Assembly: GCA_020064725.1 (NCBI GenBank)
Contig: JAGTWJ010000002.1
Coordinates: forward strand, 124,001-188,000
From: Drechslerella dactyloides
Lineage: Eukaryota; Ascomycota; Orbiliomycetes; Orbiliales; Orbiliaceae
Direction: 5' to 3'
DNA: 64,000 bases
Part shown: in pieces, positions 61,401-64,000 of the stretch
Layout: the number at the start of each line of letters is the position of its first letter
Numbering within the stretch: the stretch's first letter is position 1
Notes under the pieces: generated by a model
Told to the model about the DNA's origin: nothing
The model's database searches: none
Seen by the model: the letters and a program-made list of their open reading frames with translations, nothing else
Made by a program: the position numbers and the translations under genes

Positions 61401-64000
61401 GCCGGTTGCTTTCCAACCCCCCGAAAGAGCCATGCCGGCTCTCTTAGTCATGGACATTGATCCAAAAGATGACGGGGAGTTGCTTTTTTTCGAGAACATG
61501 CCGCCGATGGGTACCCGATTTTCGAATGATTTTGACATAGCAATGCCAAAATCCAAGTCTCTGTTTGGTGTAACAACCTTTCTGGGGAGCGGAAGTCTGT
61601 TCCGAGCTCTTAAGACTCCTACTGGGGGGCTTTCTTCGGACTCAAGGGCTAGGACGGGTTCCCAAGATTTCTTTGGAGAGAACGTTGACTGGGATGTATA
61701 CGATGAGGGGGTTGGCTCGCAATTAGAAACATGCATCTCGAGGCTTCTGCGAAAGGCTGAAGAGCTATTTAGTGGAACATCGAGCCAAGTCGACCATTCT
61801 GAGACGATACTTGATCTCAGAAGATTCTTTGGATATGTGGTTGATTACCTCTCGACATCAGTGTGCTTCTCCGATCTCATCGATATCGCGCCGTTCGCCG
61901 CACGGTTCCTCGATGTTTTAAGCGACACTCTTTCGAAAGTCACTTCGCTTGACACAATCGACGGTAGCACCGAACTTGTCAATTTGTTCAAAGGAGAAAT
62001 CTATTCCTATGTTTCGATCATCCTGGAACAAATAAAAAGTGTTTTGGGCAACGAATCGATAGCGCAGAAAGTCAGAATAGAGACTCTGCAAGTGGAGGTC
62101 TTAGACCGGCTGATATCGATTCTGATGACCAGTGTCTCCGAGCTACAAAAGTCTATGTCGAAAACTTCGCTGACCATGATCAGACACGGCGAGATTGATC
62201 ACGAGGCGATCCGATTGGAGAGTTGGATTATTGCGTATCATACGTCGCAGCTCATCGGCACTGGCACGGCGAGGAAGAGGCCTTTCTGGCAAGCCTTTAA
62301 TGAAGCCGTTGGTTTGACGACGTTGAAACGCTTAAAAGATATCGAAACTTTCGAATCTGCATGGCGGACACTATTCCGGCTTCTTCCACTGAGCACAATT
62401 GATTCATGGGGGAAAATATCTTCTCTGCCAGACGATCGCTTTCTACCTGAGAATTGGCAATTTGCCCATGAGTTCATTGGACAAGTTTTCTATATATACA
62501 ATGCGACTGGGGTGAAACAGCAAAAAGCCGCAAATGGCTATATCAAAGCGCTGCTCAACCGGTGCCTGATCCTCTTGAGAGACTGGAGATGGGCAAACGC
62601 CGAACTGATCATAGCAGCACTATACGACTTCCTGGCGAAACGAGGCTTGAACAATTTACCTGGCGAAACAGATCTAGGGCCGCCAAAATTTCTCCAGCAT
62701 TTGGATACCCCGACCTTCGATTTGAATACCTCGGAAACATCGTTTACCATCTTTCTCAAAATTGTTGCACTAGGCATGCACGGACTCAAAAAGTCATCAG
62801 GGGATAGAGTGGTCAATGGGCTCATCATTCGGCTTCTGCCTAATCATGGACGTACTCTTCTGAAAGAAGAGGAACTTCCACAAGTCGACCTAGACAATCT
62901 ACGGAACCAGCATGATCTAATGACCGCTGTCTATTTTGGTGTTGGGCACGCCTCGAAGAAGAGAGTCATCAGTCACATCCGCCGACTGGTTAACCCCGAG
63001 ACGTCGCATTCCCAAGTTTGCACATTAAGTCTTAAAACCTGGTCAAACATAATTACGTTTGAGCTGGCCGACGATAAAAAACCTGATATCCTCGAGACAC
63101 TGATGGACTGGCACGCTCGAATTATCCACGTCACGATCCTGCTCGTCAAGGAGCTAAAAGTCCAAGCTGATCAGGCACGTCGGGCTGCCTTCGACGAGAC
63201 ACGAATTGAGACTATCAACAGAATGGCCCAAGCCAACAAACGGTCGTTGGAAAGCATTCTGTCCACTGCCGTTGGATTGCTGGATCTGGCGTTCAGAAGC
63301 CCGAACTGCGACTTTTACTCTGCGCAGCTACTGCTTGTGTCTGGTAAGATTGCACTCCTATATATTTCGATACGATCTGCTAATAGTTGGTGTAGATTCT
63401 ATCAAGGCGTTGTTTTCAATGTCGCATAGTCTGCCGCAGAAACTTATCGCTGAGGTAGTAAATGTCATTTCGTCGCACGTGCGGGTTTGCAAGAATTTTG
63501 GGTTCTCAACCGCACAAGACGAGAGTCAGACATGGGCAGGATTTGACAATGCTGAGAGCGACGAGATTCGAAAGGAGGCGGGAAAAGTAGGTTGTATCTT
63601 TGAGAATATATATCTATTATGGTTGCTTGGGCTGACCTATCTGTGCACAGCAATTGCTCGATGAAATCTTCGATCCACTGTTCCAGCTAATAAACACGTA
63701 TTTTGCAACGGAGGAAACACATCTGGACCAAGTCTTAATACCTTGTATCCAGGTTTGGATAGAATTGGGTAGCCTGCTAGTACAATGTGGGCTCAAGGTT
63801 TGTGTATCTGCCATTCCTCGAGTGGATTGCTTTACTAACACTTTTGTAACAGAGTTGGGGCGACTATTTCAACGCGTATCGAAAGAACTGGTTCAGCATG
63901 GTCGATACGGATAATAAAAAAACATATTCGGTCAGCTATGTTGCAAACGTCATGAGGATAGATGGCTCCGTCTATGATGTAAGATTCACGCATCTCTGGT
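58451..64000 (+). CDS. mus7: Mus7/MMS22-family replication-repair protein (5' part, truncated by window edge)
   Basis: Five exons are visible (58451-59065, 59122-63343, 63396-63586, 63651-63797, 63853-63978), 1767 codons so far. A donor GTAAGA at 63979 shows that the gene continues. The N-terminus MTDWKALGYVPDSEGEDDD and the long Ser/Arg-rich disordered first half are typical of fungal Mus7/MMS22. It includes RGRGRGRPPRRGRG and NLRQRKPIQLNPYLLEEQKY, a segment shared with this family. From about residue 1080 the chain becomes a helical repeat domain (YDEGVGSQLETCISRLLRKA). Family knowledge: Mms22/Mus7 works with the Rtt101/Cul4-type ligase and Mms1/Rik1-like proteins. There it promotes fork recovery and recombination after DNA damage. 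The first junction removes a 56-nt intron; all others keep phase. Confidence 0.88.

Noticed and set aside
1..64000. CRISPR arrays, bacterial operons or ribosome binding sites
   Set aside because: The sequence is eukaryotic (spliceosomal introns, split tRNAs); no regularly spaced repeat arrays were seen.

Overview
The window comes from a filamentous ascomycete (Pezizomycotina). Nearly every gene is split by short introns of about 45-300 nt with GTRAGT-type donors and CTAAC-like branch points. The tRNA genes carry nuclear-type introns, and the gene set is typically fungal: a PigL_N/NB-ARC/TPR NLR-like protein, a GH71 alpha-1,3-glucanase, a Mus7/MMS22 protein and a Tom1/HUWE1 HECT ligase. I cannot name a genus. 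Exon junctions were placed by hand from reading frames, splice signals and family conservation.

Layout. 1-170: 3' end of an unidentified + strand gene. About 2.9 kb without a convincing gene follows, then a 151-aa protein with an N-terminal membrane anchor (3060-3708, +). 4275-12083 is a housekeeping block, all protein genes on the - strand: a CAX/Vnx1-type cation/H+ exchanger, an ABCD (Pxa2-type) peroxisomal half-transporter and a bifunctional 6-phosphofructo-2-kinase/fructose-2,6-bisphosphatase; a split tRNA-Gly(GCC) lies among them. 12.1-16.3 kb is gene-poor, with one possible 71-aa gene. 16302-20589 (+) is a 1241-aa NLR-like protein whose first intron appears to be of the rare GC-AG class. 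21166-34009 (-) encodes a 4120-aa Tom1/HUWE1 E3 ligase. After a 5.3-kb divergent intergenic region comes a Gyp5-like TBC Rab-GAP (39286-42178, +), then an N-myristoylated orphan protein (44510-46524, +), an orphan - strand gene (47012-48819) and a split tRNA-Gln(UUG).

49.3-53.8 kb is an AT-rich island. It holds a tandem inverted-repeat element, a MAPEG-family membrane protein and a small secreted cysteine-rich protein. A GH71 mutanase, a FRA10AC1 homologue and the 5' 1767 codons of a Mus7/MMS22 replication-repair gene complete the window; the last runs off the right edge.

The most notable observation is the end of the TBC Rab-GAP gene. The reading frame stops at UAG followed directly by CAA UUA, the strongest known readthrough context (UAG-CAR-YYA). 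It then stays open in frame for 93 more codons of protein-like sequence, to a UGA after a Trp-rich tail. This suggests either programmed stop-codon readthrough or an alternative 3' splice site that uses the UAG itself as its acceptor. Either way the gene would make a C-terminally extended isoform.
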